Source of the DNA: Edaphobacter bradus
GTDB lineage: Bacteria; Acidobacteriota; Terriglobia; Terriglobales; Acidobacteriaceae
NCBI RefSeq assembly: GCF_025685645.1
Contig: NZ_JAGSYF010000005.1
Location: 153,271 to 217,270, forward strand
Direction: 5' to 3'
DNA length: 64,000 nt
Shown: piece after piece, positions 1 through 8,354 of the stretch
Position numbering within the stretch: the stretch's first letter is position 1
Layout: every line of letters starts with the position of its first letter
Notes under the pieces: generated by a model
What the model saw: only the letters and a program-made list of their open reading frames with translations
The model's database searches: none
What the model was told of the DNA's origin: nothing
Translations under genes and position numbers: made by a program

Positions 1-1
1 G

Positions 2-1018
2 AACTATATCGAGACTGGCGAACCTGTTGGCTCCGGCACCATTGCTCGCCTGCAGATTGGCGACGGGGGTGGTATGAGTTCCGCCACCATCCGCAATGAG
101 ATGGCGGCGCTGGCGGAGGCTGGGCTGCTCGAACAGCCACACACCTCCGCAGGTCGCATCCCTACCGCGCAGGCCTTTCGCATTTACGTGGAACAGCTTA
201 TTGGCGGGGTGAACCCGCGCATCGACGCGGCCCGGCTCTCTGCGCGCTCGCGCATGCAGATCGACTCCAGTTTCGCAGGACTCGCCGGGACGCATGCCGT
301 GCTTGAGCGCACGTCGCACATTCTTGCCACGCTCTCAAGCGGAGTTGGCGTCGCGATCGCTGCTGTCGCGGACAGCGATCTGCTGGAACATGTTCATTTT
401 TCACGACTTGCGCCATCGCGCGTCCTCGCGGTTGTGGTGACCCGCACTGGGCTGGTACGCGACCGCGTGCTTGCACTCGACCGCGATCTCACGGCGGGCG
501 AGCTTGAGACAGCGGGCAACTTCGTCAACGAGAATTTTCGCGGCTGGAGCGTCGAGCATGTTCGCGTCGAGCTGGCGCGCCTCGTCGAGCAGGAGCGGAG
601 CGAGTACCAGCGCATGCTGGACGCCGTGCAGCAGCTCTGGGCCAAGGCCTTGCCAGCCAGCGAGATCCTGACCGAGACGGTGTTCGTCGAGGGGGTCGCG
701 AACCTCATCGGCAGCCAGGCCGACAGCGAACATCTCCGCGAGATGCTCGCCGCGCTGGAGGCCAAGCAGCGCCTTGTGGAACTGCTCAACGCCTACATCG
801 ACGCGCGGCAGGAGAGCGTGCGCGTCATCTTCGATCTTGAGCAGCAGGCTCCGGAGATGGCGGGGCTGGTTCTTATCGCAGCTCCGGCTCGCGTCGGCGG
901 GGAGACTCGCGGAACGCTCGGCGTCCTGGGCCCGAAGCGGATGCACTACGAGAACACGCTCAATGCTGTGAGCTACATCTCTCAGGTCTTCGACCGCATG
1001 CTCCACGCGGCTGAGTAG
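2..1018 (+). CDS. hrcA: HrcA heat-shock repressor, 5' end cut off by the window
   Basis: HrcA represses chaperone operons by binding the CIRCE operator and is reactivated by GroEL. The frame is open from base 2 and reads NYIETGEPVGSGTIARLQIG, then SSATIRNEM, which is the HrcA N-terminal winged helix; only about 20-25 residues are missing. An internal ATG at 74 is not the true start because conserved HrcA sequence continues upstream of it. The C-terminal GAF-like domain follows (for example GTLGVLGPKRMHYENT near the end). It sits just upstream of grpE and dnaJ, the usual company of hrcA. No CIRCE element is visible because the promoter lies outside the window. The family assignment is secure. 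Confidence 0.95.
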   Translation, partial: NYIETGEPVGSGTIARLQIGDGGGMSSATIRNEMAALAEAGLLEQPHTSAGRIPTAQAFRIYVEQLIGGVNPRIDAARLSARSRMQIDSSFAGLAGTHAVLERTSHILATLSSGVGVAIAAVADSDLLEHVHFSRLAPSRVLAVVVTRTGLVRDRVLALDRDLTAGELETAGNFVNENFRGWSVEHVRVELARLVEQERSEYQRMLDAVQQLWAKALPASEILTETVFVEGVANLIGSQADSEHLREMLAALEAKQRLVELLNAYIDARQESVRVIFDLEQQAPEMAGLVLIAAPARVGGETRGTLGVLGPKRMHYENTLNAVSYISQVFDRMLHAAE

Positions 1019-1085
1019 ACTCGGTCGGCCCCGCCGCGCTCTGTGCTACTGTGCGCAATCGGCGATAATAGAAGAGGAATCGAAT

Positions 1086-1664
1086 ATGAGGAGACACAAC
1101 ACAATGCAGGAAGAAACCACTGTGCAGGCCGTACAGGAGGGCGAACTGGAAGCCCCGGCGACCGAAGCGGGGACCCAGACGCAGGAGCACGCTCTGCCAG
1201 CTCCCTCAGAGCTTGACCAGGTAAAGGCGGAGCGCGATCAGTTGCTCGACCGGCTGGCGCGGCTGCAGGCGGAGTTTGACAACGCCCGCAAGCGCGAGGG
1301 CAAAGAGCGCCAGGACGTGCGCGACTACACCGTTTCGAACACGGTTGAGCCGTTCCTTGGCGTGATGGACAATTTCCAGCTCGCTCTCAAGTCCGAAGGC
1401 TCGATCGAGCAGCTCCGCAGCGGCGTTGAGCTGATTCTGAAGCAGATGGAAGACGCCTTGCGCGGGCTGAATGTCGTTCCCGTCGAGGCCGTCGGCGCGC
1501 AGTTCGACCCGAGAATCCACGAGGCGCTGGGCAGCATCGAAACCAAGGAGTTCCCTGACCATCAGGTTCTCGAGGAGATTCGGCGCGGCTACCGCATCCG
1601 TGACAAGCTGCTGCGCCCGGCACTGGTTAGGATTGCTGCCAATCCCTCCCAGATCAGCGAGTAA
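1086..1664 (+). CDS. grpE: GrpE nucleotide exchange factor
   Basis: GrpE releases ADP from DnaK so that the chaperone can cycle; it acts in the cytoplasm as a dimer. The 192-residue product has an acidic N-terminal tail, a long coiled coil from about residue 40 (DQVKAERDQLLDRLARLQAEF), and the C-terminal beta domain with the pattern FDPRIHEALG and IRRGYRIRDKLLRPALVRIA. Length is normal. Two starts are possible: ATG 1086, preceded by GAGGAA, or ATG 1104 (MQEETT), preceded by GAGGAG at a longer spacing; I keep the first. It follows hrcA after 67 bases and precedes dnaJ by 39, so the three are probably one heat-shock transcription unit. Confidence 0.95.
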   Translation: MRRHNTMQEETTVQAVQEGELEAPATEAGTQTQEHALPAPSELDQVKAERDQLLDRLARLQAEFDNARKREGKERQDVRDYTVSNTVEPFLGVMDNFQLALKSEGSIEQLRSGVELILKQMEDALRGLNVVPVEAVGAQFDPRIHEALGSIETKEFPDHQVLEEIRRGYRIRDKLLRPALVRIAANPSQISE

Positions 1665-1703
1665 TGACCTCGGCGACGAGGGTTCGAAACAGGTTTTGGA
1701 AAG

Positions 1704-2843
1704 ATGAGATCAACAGCCAACGTGACGAAGATTGATTTCTATGAGGTATTGGGTGTTTCGCGCGACGCCTCCGATCAGGAGCTGAAGACTGCCTACCGCC
1801 GGTTGGCGATGCAGTACCACCCCGACCGCAACCCGGGCGACCCTGCAGCCGAAGAGAAGTTCAAGGAGTGCAGCGAGGCCTACCAGGTGCTCAGCGACTC
1901 TGACAAGCGCGCGGCCTACGATCGCTACGGTCACGCGGCCTTCTCCGGCGGCGGCCCTGGCGCGGGCTTCAACGGCAGCCCCTTCGGCGGGCAGGACCTC
2001 GGCGACATCTTCGGCGATCTCTTCGGCGAGATGTTCAACATGGGCGGCAGCCGCAAGGCGTCGCGGGTGCAGCGCGGACGCGACCTCCGCTACGACCTCT
2101 CGCTCGAGTTCGAAGAGGCAGTCTTCGGCGTCGAGAAAGAGATCACCATACGCCGCAGCGAGACATGCGCGGAGTGCAGGGGCACGGGCGCTGCCAAGGG
2201 CAAGGGGCCTGTCACTTGTACACAGTGCGGCGGCCGCGGCCAGCAGCGCTTCCAGCAGGGCTTCTTCTCTGTCGCGCGCACGTGCTCGGTCTGCGGCGGA
2301 ACGGGAACGCTCATCGTGGACGCCTGCAAGGTCTGCTACGGCGAGACGTATCTTGAAAGGGAACACACTATCCTCGTCAAGGTTCCGGCGGGCGTCGAGC
2401 AGGACACGCGCATCCGCTATCAGGGCGAAGGCGAGGCTGGAAGGTTCGGCGGACCGGCGGGCGATCTGTACGTCGTCCTGAACGTCAAGCCGCACAAGTT
2501 CTTTGAGCGCGACGGCGACGACCTGCACTGCGTGATGCCAATCTCGTTTCCACAGGCCGCACTCGGCACCGAGCTCGAGATCGGGACGCTCGAAGGTCCG
2601 GAGACGCTGCGCATTCCCGAAGGCACGCAGAATGGCCGTGAGTTCAGGCTGCGCGGCAAGGGAGTCCCGCATCTGAACCAGCGCGGCAAGGGCGACCTCA
2701 TCGTTCGCATCAACGTGCTGACGCCTACCAAGCTCACAAAGCAGCAGAAGGAGCTTCTGCGGCAGCTCGGCGAGACGATGCCCATCGATAACGCTCCGCA
2801 CTCCTCCGGGGTCTTCGAGAAGGTGAAGGAGATCTTCAGCTAG
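1704..2843 (+). CDS. dnaJ: DnaJ co-chaperone (Hsp40, type I)
   Basis: DnaJ delivers unfolded clients to DnaK and stimulates its ATPase. The 379-residue protein has the J domain with the catalytic HPD at residues 39-41, a Gly/Phe-rich linker (about 75-110), and four zinc-finger repeats: CAECRGTG, CTQCGGRG, CSVCGGTG and CKVCYGET. The fourth departs from the CxxCxGxG pattern at its last position. The C-terminal client-binding domain is complete. Start choice is uncertain; an in-frame GTG at 1722 would drop six residues and begin VTKIDFYEVLG. dnaK, normally between grpE and dnaJ, is absent here and must be elsewhere. A strong hairpin terminator follows. Confidence 0.96.
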   Translation: MRSTANVTKIDFYEVLGVSRDASDQELKTAYRRLAMQYHPDRNPGDPAAEEKFKECSEAYQVLSDSDKRAAYDRYGHAAFSGGGPGAGFNGSPFGGQDLGDIFGDLFGEMFNMGGSRKASRVQRGRDLRYDLSLEFEEAVFGVEKEITIRRSETCAECRGTGAAKGKGPVTCTQCGGRGQQRFQQGFFSVARTCSVCGGTGTLIVDACKVCYGETYLEREHTILVKVPAGVEQDTRIRYQGEGEAGRFGGPAGDLYVVLNVKPHKFFERDGDDLHCVMPISFPQAALGTELEIGTLEGPETLRIPEGTQNGREFRLRGKGVPHLNQRGKGDLIVRINVLTPTKLTKQQKELLRQLGETMPIDNAPHSSGVFEKVKEIFS

Positions 2844-2867
2844 CTTGAGCGGAGCAGGAAAGGGTAG

Positions 2868-2895
2868 AAGCCCCGGCTGGAGCCGGGGCTTTCCT
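2868..2895 (+). terminator. Rho-independent terminator after dnaJ
   Basis: A perfect 10 bp stem, AAGCCCCGGC (2868-2877) and GCCGGGGCTT (2882-2891), closes a TGGA loop and runs into TTCCT. The T tract is short, but the position 25 bases after the dnaJ stop fits the end of the hrcA-grpE-dnaJ unit. Confidence 0.8.
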
Positions 2896-2947
2896 GTGCG
2901 CTGAGTTGAAAAGGTATTCAGCGTTCAACATTTAGCATGGACACAGA

Positions 2948-3883
2948 ATGAGACTCGTCTTCTGCGGAACCCCACAGTTCGCCGTCCCCACGCTTGAGGC
3001 TGTTCTCGCCGCCGGCCATGAGGTCGCGCTTGTCGTCACACAGCCAGACCGGCCCGTCGGCCGCGAGCAGCGGCTTCAGGCTCCTCCCGTCAAGACGACT
3101 GCGCTCGCTCATAACCTTCCGGTCACGCAGCCCGACAAGATCAAGACCAACGCGGAGTTTCGCGCGCAGCTTGAAGCGATTCAGCCGGATGCGATCCTCG
3201 TCGTTGCCTATGGCCGCATCATCCCGCAGTGGATGCTCGACCTGCCGCGGCACGGCAACATCAACCTGCATGGCTCGCTGCTGCCGAAGTACCGCGGGGC
3301 CGCACCGATCCAGTGGGCGGTCGCTGAGGGCGAGACCGTCACCGGCGTCACTACGATGCGACTCGACGCCGGGCTCGACACCGGTCCCATGCTGCTCGCG
3401 CAGGCCATTCCCATCGGCGAGGAGGAGACCGCAGTCGACGTCTACGACAACCTCGCCGAAGTCGGTGCGCCGCTCATGGTCGAGACGCTGCGCCGCCTCG
3501 CCAAGGGCGATCTCTACCCCGAGCCGCAGAACCACACCATCGCCACGCATGCGCCCATCCTGACCCGCGACGACGGCAACATCGACTTCGCCCGCACTGC
3601 CGAGCAGATTCACAACCGATGGCGCGGCTTTCAGCCCTGGCCCGGCGCTTTCACCACGCTGCGTGGCAAAAAGCTTATCGTCCACTCCGTGCGTGCCGTC
3701 GGTGAGCATGAGCTTTACGAACCCGGAACTATCTGCGTCGAGGGTGAAGCCCTCCTCGTCGCCTGCGCCAGGTACACGACGCTAGCTATCGACGAAGTGC
3801 AGCTCGAAGGCAAGCGCCGTATGCCGGCGGCCGAGTTCCTGCGCGGCTTCCAGATCAAGACCGGCGAACGACTCGGCCAATGA
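2948..3883 (+). CDS. fmt: Methionyl-tRNA formyltransferase
   Basis: Fmt transfers a formyl group from 10-formyltetrahydrofolate to the amino group of methionyl-initiator tRNA. The 311-residue sequence opens with MRLVFCGTPQFAVPTLEAV, and carries the family signature SLLPKYRGAAPIQWA near residue 110, containing the tetrahydrofolate-binding and catalytic part, followed by the GVTTMRLDAGLDTGP stretch and a C-terminal OB-fold domain. Length is typical. The stop codon overlaps the next gene's start (ATGA at 3880-3883), so fmt and rsmB are translationally coupled, an arrangement common in bacteria where it is often preceded by def, which is not seen here. Confidence 0.96.
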   Translation: MRLVFCGTPQFAVPTLEAVLAAGHEVALVVTQPDRPVGREQRLQAPPVKTTALAHNLPVTQPDKIKTNAEFRAQLEAIQPDAILVVAYGRIIPQWMLDLPRHGNINLHGSLLPKYRGAAPIQWAVAEGETVTGVTTMRLDAGLDTGPMLLAQAIPIGEEETAVDVYDNLAEVGAPLMVETLRRLAKGDLYPEPQNHTIATHAPILTRDDGNIDFARTAEQIHNRWRGFQPWPGAFTTLRGKKLIVHSVRAVGEHELYEPGTICVEGEALLVACARYTTLAIDEVQLEGKRRMPAAEFLRGFQIKTGERLGQ

Positions 3884-5196
3884 AGACACGGGACAGGCAG
3901 AGCGGGAACGGAGGCGCGGCGTCGCGCAGATCGTCAGGGACGACTCAGGCAAAGCCCGTCTCCCCCGCGCGAATGGCGGCCTTCGAGATTCTCGCGCTGG
4001 TTGGCGACAACAAGGGCAATAGCGACGATCTTCTTCACTCCACTCACACTGCAAAGCTATCTGGCGAAGATCGCAACCTCGCCACAGCGCTCGTCCTCGG
4101 AGTACTTCGCTGGCAGATTGCCCTCGACGCCCGCATCCAACCTCTGCTTCAACGCCCCGATCAGCGTCTCGGCGAGCCCGTCGCCATCGCGCTGCGCCTC
4201 GGGGCCTTTCAGCTCCTGCACCTTGATCGCATCCCCGCGCACGCTGCCATCAACGAGAGCGTCGAGCTGACACGCGGGAGCGGCAACCCGCACGCCGCCG
4301 GGATGGTCAACGCCATTCTGCGGAAGCTGGCCGCGACACCGGCCCGGGGCAGGCCCATCCACGAGAGCGCTGCCGCCATCGCCCAACGTCTTGGCCATCC
4401 GTTGTGGCTTGTCGAGCGTTGGGTTGCCACCTACGGGCGACAGGCAACGCTCAAGATCTGCGAAGCCGACCAGGTAGAGCCTGCCGAATCCATACTCTTT
4501 TCAGCCGAGCCTGAAGCGCATTTGCCGCAGATGGACGACGGCTCGCGTCTCGTCGCTGAGCTGGCCGCCGCCTCCGCTGCGCAGGCCACGCGCGTCTGGG
4601 ATGCCTGCGCCGCGCCAGGCGGCAAAACCCTCATCCTTGCTCATCGCCTGCCCAGTGCGTCCATTCTCGCAACCGACGCCAGCCCGCGCCGCCTTGAGCG
4701 AATGCGCGCCCGTCTCGGGCAGTATCCCTATGCCTCAAACATTCGCACCGAGGTCGCCGATGCTACCGAGCCAGCCGCGAGCCTTGGCCACTTCGACCTG
4801 ATCCTCTGCGACGTTCCCTGCAGCGGCACCGGCACACTCGCGCGCAACCCCGAGATCCGTCATCGCCTTGCTTTACCGGATCTCAAACGCCATGCCGCAC
4901 GCCAACGTGCCATTCTGCGGGCTGCGCTCGATCGTCTTGCTCCTGGCGGACGGCTCCTCTACTCCACCTGCTCGCTTGAGCCCGAGGAGTGCGAGCAGGT
5001 CATCGCCGCAGTCGCCGCCGATGTTCCGCTCCACACCGTTTCGATTGAACCTGTCCTCGACCGTTTGGCGGCGAGTGGCGTGCTTCGTGAACCTCTGCCG
5101 GGAGCCATTCGCAACCACGCTCTCCGGACCTTGCCAGGAACGCACCCTGGCGACGGATTCTTCGCGGCTCTGCTGGAGCGTCCTGCCCAGGCATAA
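3880..5196 (+). CDS. rsmB: 16S rRNA m5C967 methyltransferase RsmB
   Basis: RsmB methylates cytosine 967 of 16S rRNA using S-adenosylmethionine. The 438-residue protein has an N-terminal NusB-like RNA-binding domain (about residues 25-160) and a C-terminal Rossmann methyltransferase. Visible motifs are DACAAPGGKT (SAM binding, about 243-252), DVPCSGTG with the catalytic-cycle cysteine, and STCSLEPEE with the nucleophilic cysteine. A basic, Ser/Gly-rich tail of about 25 residues precedes the NusB domain. The ATG at 3880 overlaps the fmt stop by four bases. It is convergent with the PASTA gene 33 bases away. Confidence 0.94.
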   Translation: MKTRDRQSGNGGAASRRSSGTTQAKPVSPARMAAFEILALVGDNKGNSDDLLHSTHTAKLSGEDRNLATALVLGVLRWQIALDARIQPLLQRPDQRLGEPVAIALRLGAFQLLHLDRIPAHAAINESVELTRGSGNPHAAGMVNAILRKLAATPARGRPIHESAAAIAQRLGHPLWLVERWVATYGRQATLKICEADQVEPAESILFSAEPEAHLPQMDDGSRLVAELAAASAAQATRVWDACAAPGGKTLILAHRLPSASILATDASPRRLERMRARLGQYPYASNIRTEVADATEPAASLGHFDLILCDVPCSGTGTLARNPEIRHRLALPDLKRHAARQRAILRAALDRLAPGGRLLYSTCSLEPEECEQVIAAVAADVPLHTVSIEPVLDRLAASGVLREPLPGAIRNHALRTLPGTHPGDGFFAALLERPAQA

Positions 5197-5229
5197 GGTG
5201 CGTCAGGAGACCGAAGAGGGCAGAAGAGA

Positions 5230-6039
5230 TCAATGGGTCAGGGAGAGCCTGACGATCTCTCCTCGCACGACCCGGTGTCCTGACGGAGGCGTCTGGGCCA
5301 TGACCGTCCCGGTGGTTGAGGCGGCCGGAGCGGTTTGAGTTATTGTTGTCGTCGCTGTAGAAGGAGTCGCTGGAGTTGCAGCAGGGGTGGCCGCATCTAC
5401 TGGAGCCGCTACTGCTGAGGCAGGGGTGACATCCTCGATGCTAGCCACGCGCAGGCCGGCTGCCATCGCCCGTGCGTAGGCTCCCGCCAGACTCAGCCCC
5501 ACCAGCGAAGGCATCACGTAGGCCTGCTCCGCGTCATCCGAGGGAACGCTCAGAAGTACGCTGACTCTAGGTGAATCCACTCCCGTTGCGTTGGCAGGAG
5601 GGGTCTGCGCGACCACCACTCCCGGCTCGTCCGGAGAGGCAAGCTGCCCCACCGTCCCCAACTCCAACCCTAGCTGCTTTAGATGGATCGAGACGGCCCG
5701 TTCTCCCTGCCCCTTAAGATCGGGGATCGAGACCTGCTGGGTCCCCAGGCTTTCAGTTACACGCACGGGCCAATTTCGTCGCACGACTGCGCCAGGGGCG
5801 GGGAACTGTGCGAGCACCTCGCCGGCGGGAGTGTTCGGCGAATAGAACTTGTTCTCCAGCCTCAGTTGCAGTCCCATTGAACTTGCGCGACGGCTTGCCT
5901 CCGCGACCGTCATGTGCGTCAGATTGGGCACTTTGACTTCGCGCCCATGAATCGCGAGTCGCATGGCGATGAACGCAGAGATGAGGGCCACTGCCACCAT
6001 CGCCATCGCCCCGAGAACCAGGTTGAAGAAACGCCTCAT
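5230..6039 (-). CDS. Membrane-anchored PASTA-domain protein without a kinase domain
   Basis: The 269-residue product begins with one transmembrane helix (FNLVLGAMAMVAVALISAFI, about 5-24) and continues outside the membrane as three PASTA modules: about 35-100 (VKVPNLTHMTVAEASRRA), 105-168 (VSIPDLKGQGERAVSIHL) and 172-269 (YVMPSLVGLSLAGAYARAMA). The third is split by an Ala/Thr/Pro-rich linker of about 45 residues. PASTA modules bind muropeptides or beta-lactam-like ligands in Stk kinases and penicillin-binding proteins. Here neither enzyme domain is present, so the role may be sensing or cell-wall attachment; that is inference. It lies 20 bases downstream of the cation transporter gene on the same strand. 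Confidence 0.85.
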   Translation of the reverse strand: MRRFFNLVLGAMAMVAVALISAFIAMRLAIHGREVKVPNLTHMTVAEASRRASSMGLQLRLENKFYSPNTPAGEVLAQFPAPGAVVRRNWPVRVTESLGTQQVSIPDLKGQGERAVSIHLKQLGLELGTVGQLASPDEPGVVVAQTPPANATGVDSPRVSVLLSVPSDDAEQAYVMPSLVGLSLAGAYARAMAAGLRVASIEDVTPASAVAAPVDAATPAATPATPSTATTTITQTAPAASTTGTVMAQTPPSGHRVVRGEIVRLSLTH

Positions 6040-6059
6040 CCCACCATCCTACCGTTTCA

Positions 6060-7517
6060 TCACCGGCGATTGTCCGTAGCAGGCTCCGGGTGAATCAGCA
6101 GCCGGTCGACCTCAGGCGAATCCAGTTTGAACTCGCCCTCAAGGGCGGTAATGACAGCATGCACGCGCGACATCGGCAGATCATCCGGCAGCGTGCAGTG
6201 ACAGTTCATCTGGATGTGCTGTTCACTGGCGGGGCCGAGTCTGGTCACAAACACGTCGTGGATATCGAGGATCTCTGGAAACCTTGTGGCGGCGCGTCGC
6301 AGCCGTACTTCGAGCTGCCGGTCGCGCTCCTGTGAGGATGGTCGCTCGATTGTCGCAGGCAGACTCTCGATGTGCGTCAGAATGGAGGAGATCTCCGGAA
6401 TCTCGCGACGGATCTCGGACTCAAGCTGCGTTGCCAGATCGTGCGCCTTGCGCAGGGGCATTGTCTCGTCGACTTCGAGGTGCTGTTCCACGTGCAGTTG
6501 ATGGTTGAACTGCTGCACCGTCACGTCATGGATCACAAGGTTCGAGCGTGCCGCAACCGCGCGAATCCTGTCATGGACGCTTTCAGCCAGCGGAGCCTTC
6601 GGCACTGAGTGCACCACGACGTCCGCGCCCGGAAGATGGCGCTTTACTGCCTCCGTCGCCGCCAGGGTGATCTGCTCGGAGCGCTGGAAGGTAAGGTTGC
6701 GCGGCAGGCCGAGGGTGAGGTCGGCAAAGTAGCTTGATCCGGAGCGGCGCGTCCGAATGCGATCGACCGAGAGGACGCCGTCGATTGCGCGAAGATCGCG
6801 GACCAGCTCGCGGCGCATCTTTTCGCGTGTCTCGCTTGGCGTGGCGTCCAGCAGAGCATCAATCGTCTGCTGCGCCAGCCGCCACGTCACGTGGAGAATC
6901 ACCCCGGCGACGACAAGCGCTGCGATGGGGTCTGCCATCTGCAGCGCCGGAATTTTCCACTGCTTCCCAGCATAGGTTGCGCTCAGCCCTACCAGCACGG
7001 CGAACGACGACCAGATGTCCGTGCTGAAGTGCATCGCATCCGCCTGGAGCGCGATACTCTGATGATCGTGCGCGACCCGCGAGAGCTTCTTCGACCGGGT
7101 ATAGTCGACCGCCATCGACAACAGCAGTACGGCGAACGGCCATATCGAGAATGCCAGGGACAGGCGCTCGTGGAAGAAGATGCGCCGTACAGCCTCGGCT
7201 ACGATCCACACGCATGAGACCAGCATCAGCACGGCCTCGATGAAGGCTGACAGGCTCTCCACCTTGCCGTGGCCATAGTTGTGGGTGTCGTCGGCCGGCC
7301 GGTCAGAGACCTGGACGGAGAACAGGGTGATCGCGGCTGCGACGAGATCAATCGTCGAGTGGACCGCCTCAGACAGCATGCCGAGAGAGCCCGTAAGCAC
7401 TCCCGTCAGGAACTTCAGCAGCGTGATCCCCAGCGCCGCCAGAACGGACGAGAGAGCCGCAGAACGCTTCACAGAGCGGGTCTGAAGGGCATTCTGCGTT
7501 GTCTCGGTGGAGGTCAT
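6060..7517 (-). CDS. Cation diffusion facilitator (CDF) metal exporter with extended C-terminus
   Basis: CDF proteins export divalent metals (Zn, Fe, Mn, Co) by proton exchange. The N-terminal 210 residues carry the six-helix membrane domain, with the family motif HNYGHGKVES after helix II and the metal-site ADAMHFSTD pattern in helix V. The rest is unusually long: total 485 residues against about 300 for typical members. It appears to hold three ferredoxin-like dimerisation segments in a row (starting near DLRAIDGVLSVDRIRTR, ARSNLVIHDVTVQQFNHQ and FPEILDIHDVFVTRLGP). The metal is not predictable from sequence alone. It is probably co-transcribed with the downstream PASTA gene. Confidence 0.88.
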   Translation of the reverse strand: MTSTETTQNALQTRSVKRSAALSSVLAALGITLLKFLTGVLTGSLGMLSEAVHSTIDLVAAAITLFSVQVSDRPADDTHNYGHGKVESLSAFIEAVLMLVSCVWIVAEAVRRIFFHERLSLAFSIWPFAVLLLSMAVDYTRSKKLSRVAHDHQSIALQADAMHFSTDIWSSFAVLVGLSATYAGKQWKIPALQMADPIAALVVAGVILHVTWRLAQQTIDALLDATPSETREKMRRELVRDLRAIDGVLSVDRIRTRRSGSSYFADLTLGLPRNLTFQRSEQITLAATEAVKRHLPGADVVVHSVPKAPLAESVHDRIRAVAARSNLVIHDVTVQQFNHQLHVEQHLEVDETMPLRKAHDLATQLESEIRREIPEISSILTHIESLPATIERPSSQERDRQLEVRLRRAATRFPEILDIHDVFVTRLGPASEQHIQMNCHCTLPDDLPMSRVHAVITALEGEFKLDSPEVDRLLIHPEPATDNRR

Positions 7518-7574
7518 GGGAACTCAATCGTACCGAATGTCAGGCGCGCGTGCACGTCTCTTGTTTTCAAGGGC

Positions 7575-8354
7575 TCAGGGCTTTCTGGCGCGGTAAAGCC
7601 CTGTCGTGCCAAAGGTGTAGCCCGTCCAGGTTGCGTCGCTGAATCCCGCTTCGCGGATGAGCTTCAACATGCGCGCCGGGCGTGGGAAGCGCTCAACCGA
7701 GGCCGGAAGGTAACTGTAGGCCCTGGCGTCTCCCGAGATCATCCCGCCGATCTTCGGCAGAATCTTCCTGAAGTAGAGGTTGTATACGGCGCCGGTCACC
7801 CCCTCCGGTTGGTTGCATTCCAGGATTCCGATCTGACCGCCTGGCCTCAGTACGCGGTAGAGCTCGGCGAGCCCTTCCTCATAGTTCGCCAGGTTGCGAA
7901 ACCCGAAGGCTGAGGTCACCAGATCGAGCGAGCCTGCGGCAACAGGAAGATGAAGCGCGTCGGCTTCAATCGCGATGATGTTTCGCCCGGCGAATTTCTC
8001 TGCGCCTCGCGACAGCATCTCGTGCGAGAAGTCCACGGCAAGCATCGGGGCCTCGCCCGATCCCGCAGGGCGGTGCTTCATCAGCGCGAGCGTCATGTCG
8101 CCGGTTCCGCAGCAGAGATCGAGCGCCACTGCTTCAGGCCGCGCCAGCACTTCGTGAAAGGTGTGTGCCGCGCGTGTCCACCACCAGCGGTCGAGCCCCA
8201 CGGAGAGCAGATCGTTCAAAAGGTCGTACTTTGGCGCGATCGAGTCGAACATCTGCTGCACGCCGGTGGCTGCGGCCTCTTCGGTGCTCGCTCCTGTTGG
8301 CCGTGCTCCCGTGGAGGACTCATGCTCCAGCCGATTCTGATGCAGATTTGTCAT
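7575..8354 (-). CDS. ubiE: Demethylmenaquinone/ubiquinone C-methyltransferase
   Basis: UbiE (MenG) performs the SAM-dependent C-methylation late in quinone synthesis; in acidobacteria the product is expected to be menaquinone. The 259-residue protein has FDSIAPKYDLLNDLLSVGLD near the start, the SAM-binding LDLCCGTGD, and NLANYEEGLAELYRVLRPGG, all typical of the family. I start at ATG 8354 and not at the longer frame's start because this ATG overlaps the aroB stop as ATGA (minus strand, 8351-8354) and the extra upstream residues are antisense-like. The coupling to aroB joins two steps that draw on chorismate-derived quinones. Confidence 0.93.
   Translation of the reverse strand: MTNLHQNRLEHESSTGARPTGASTEEAAATGVQQMFDSIAPKYDLLNDLLSVGLDRWWWTRAAHTFHEVLARPEAVALDLCCGTGDMTLALMKHRPAGSGEAPMLAVDFSHEMLSRGAEKFAGRNIIAIEADALHLPVAAGSLDLVTSAFGFRNLANYEEGLAELYRVLRPGGQIGILECNQPEGVTGAVYNLYFRKILPKIGGMISGDARAYSYLPASVERFPRPARMLKLIREAGFSDATWTGYTFGTTGLYRARKP

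Noticed and set aside
1710..2801. 363-codon minus-strand frame opposite dnaJ
   Set aside because: Same shadow effect; no motif or ribosome site, and dnaJ is certain.
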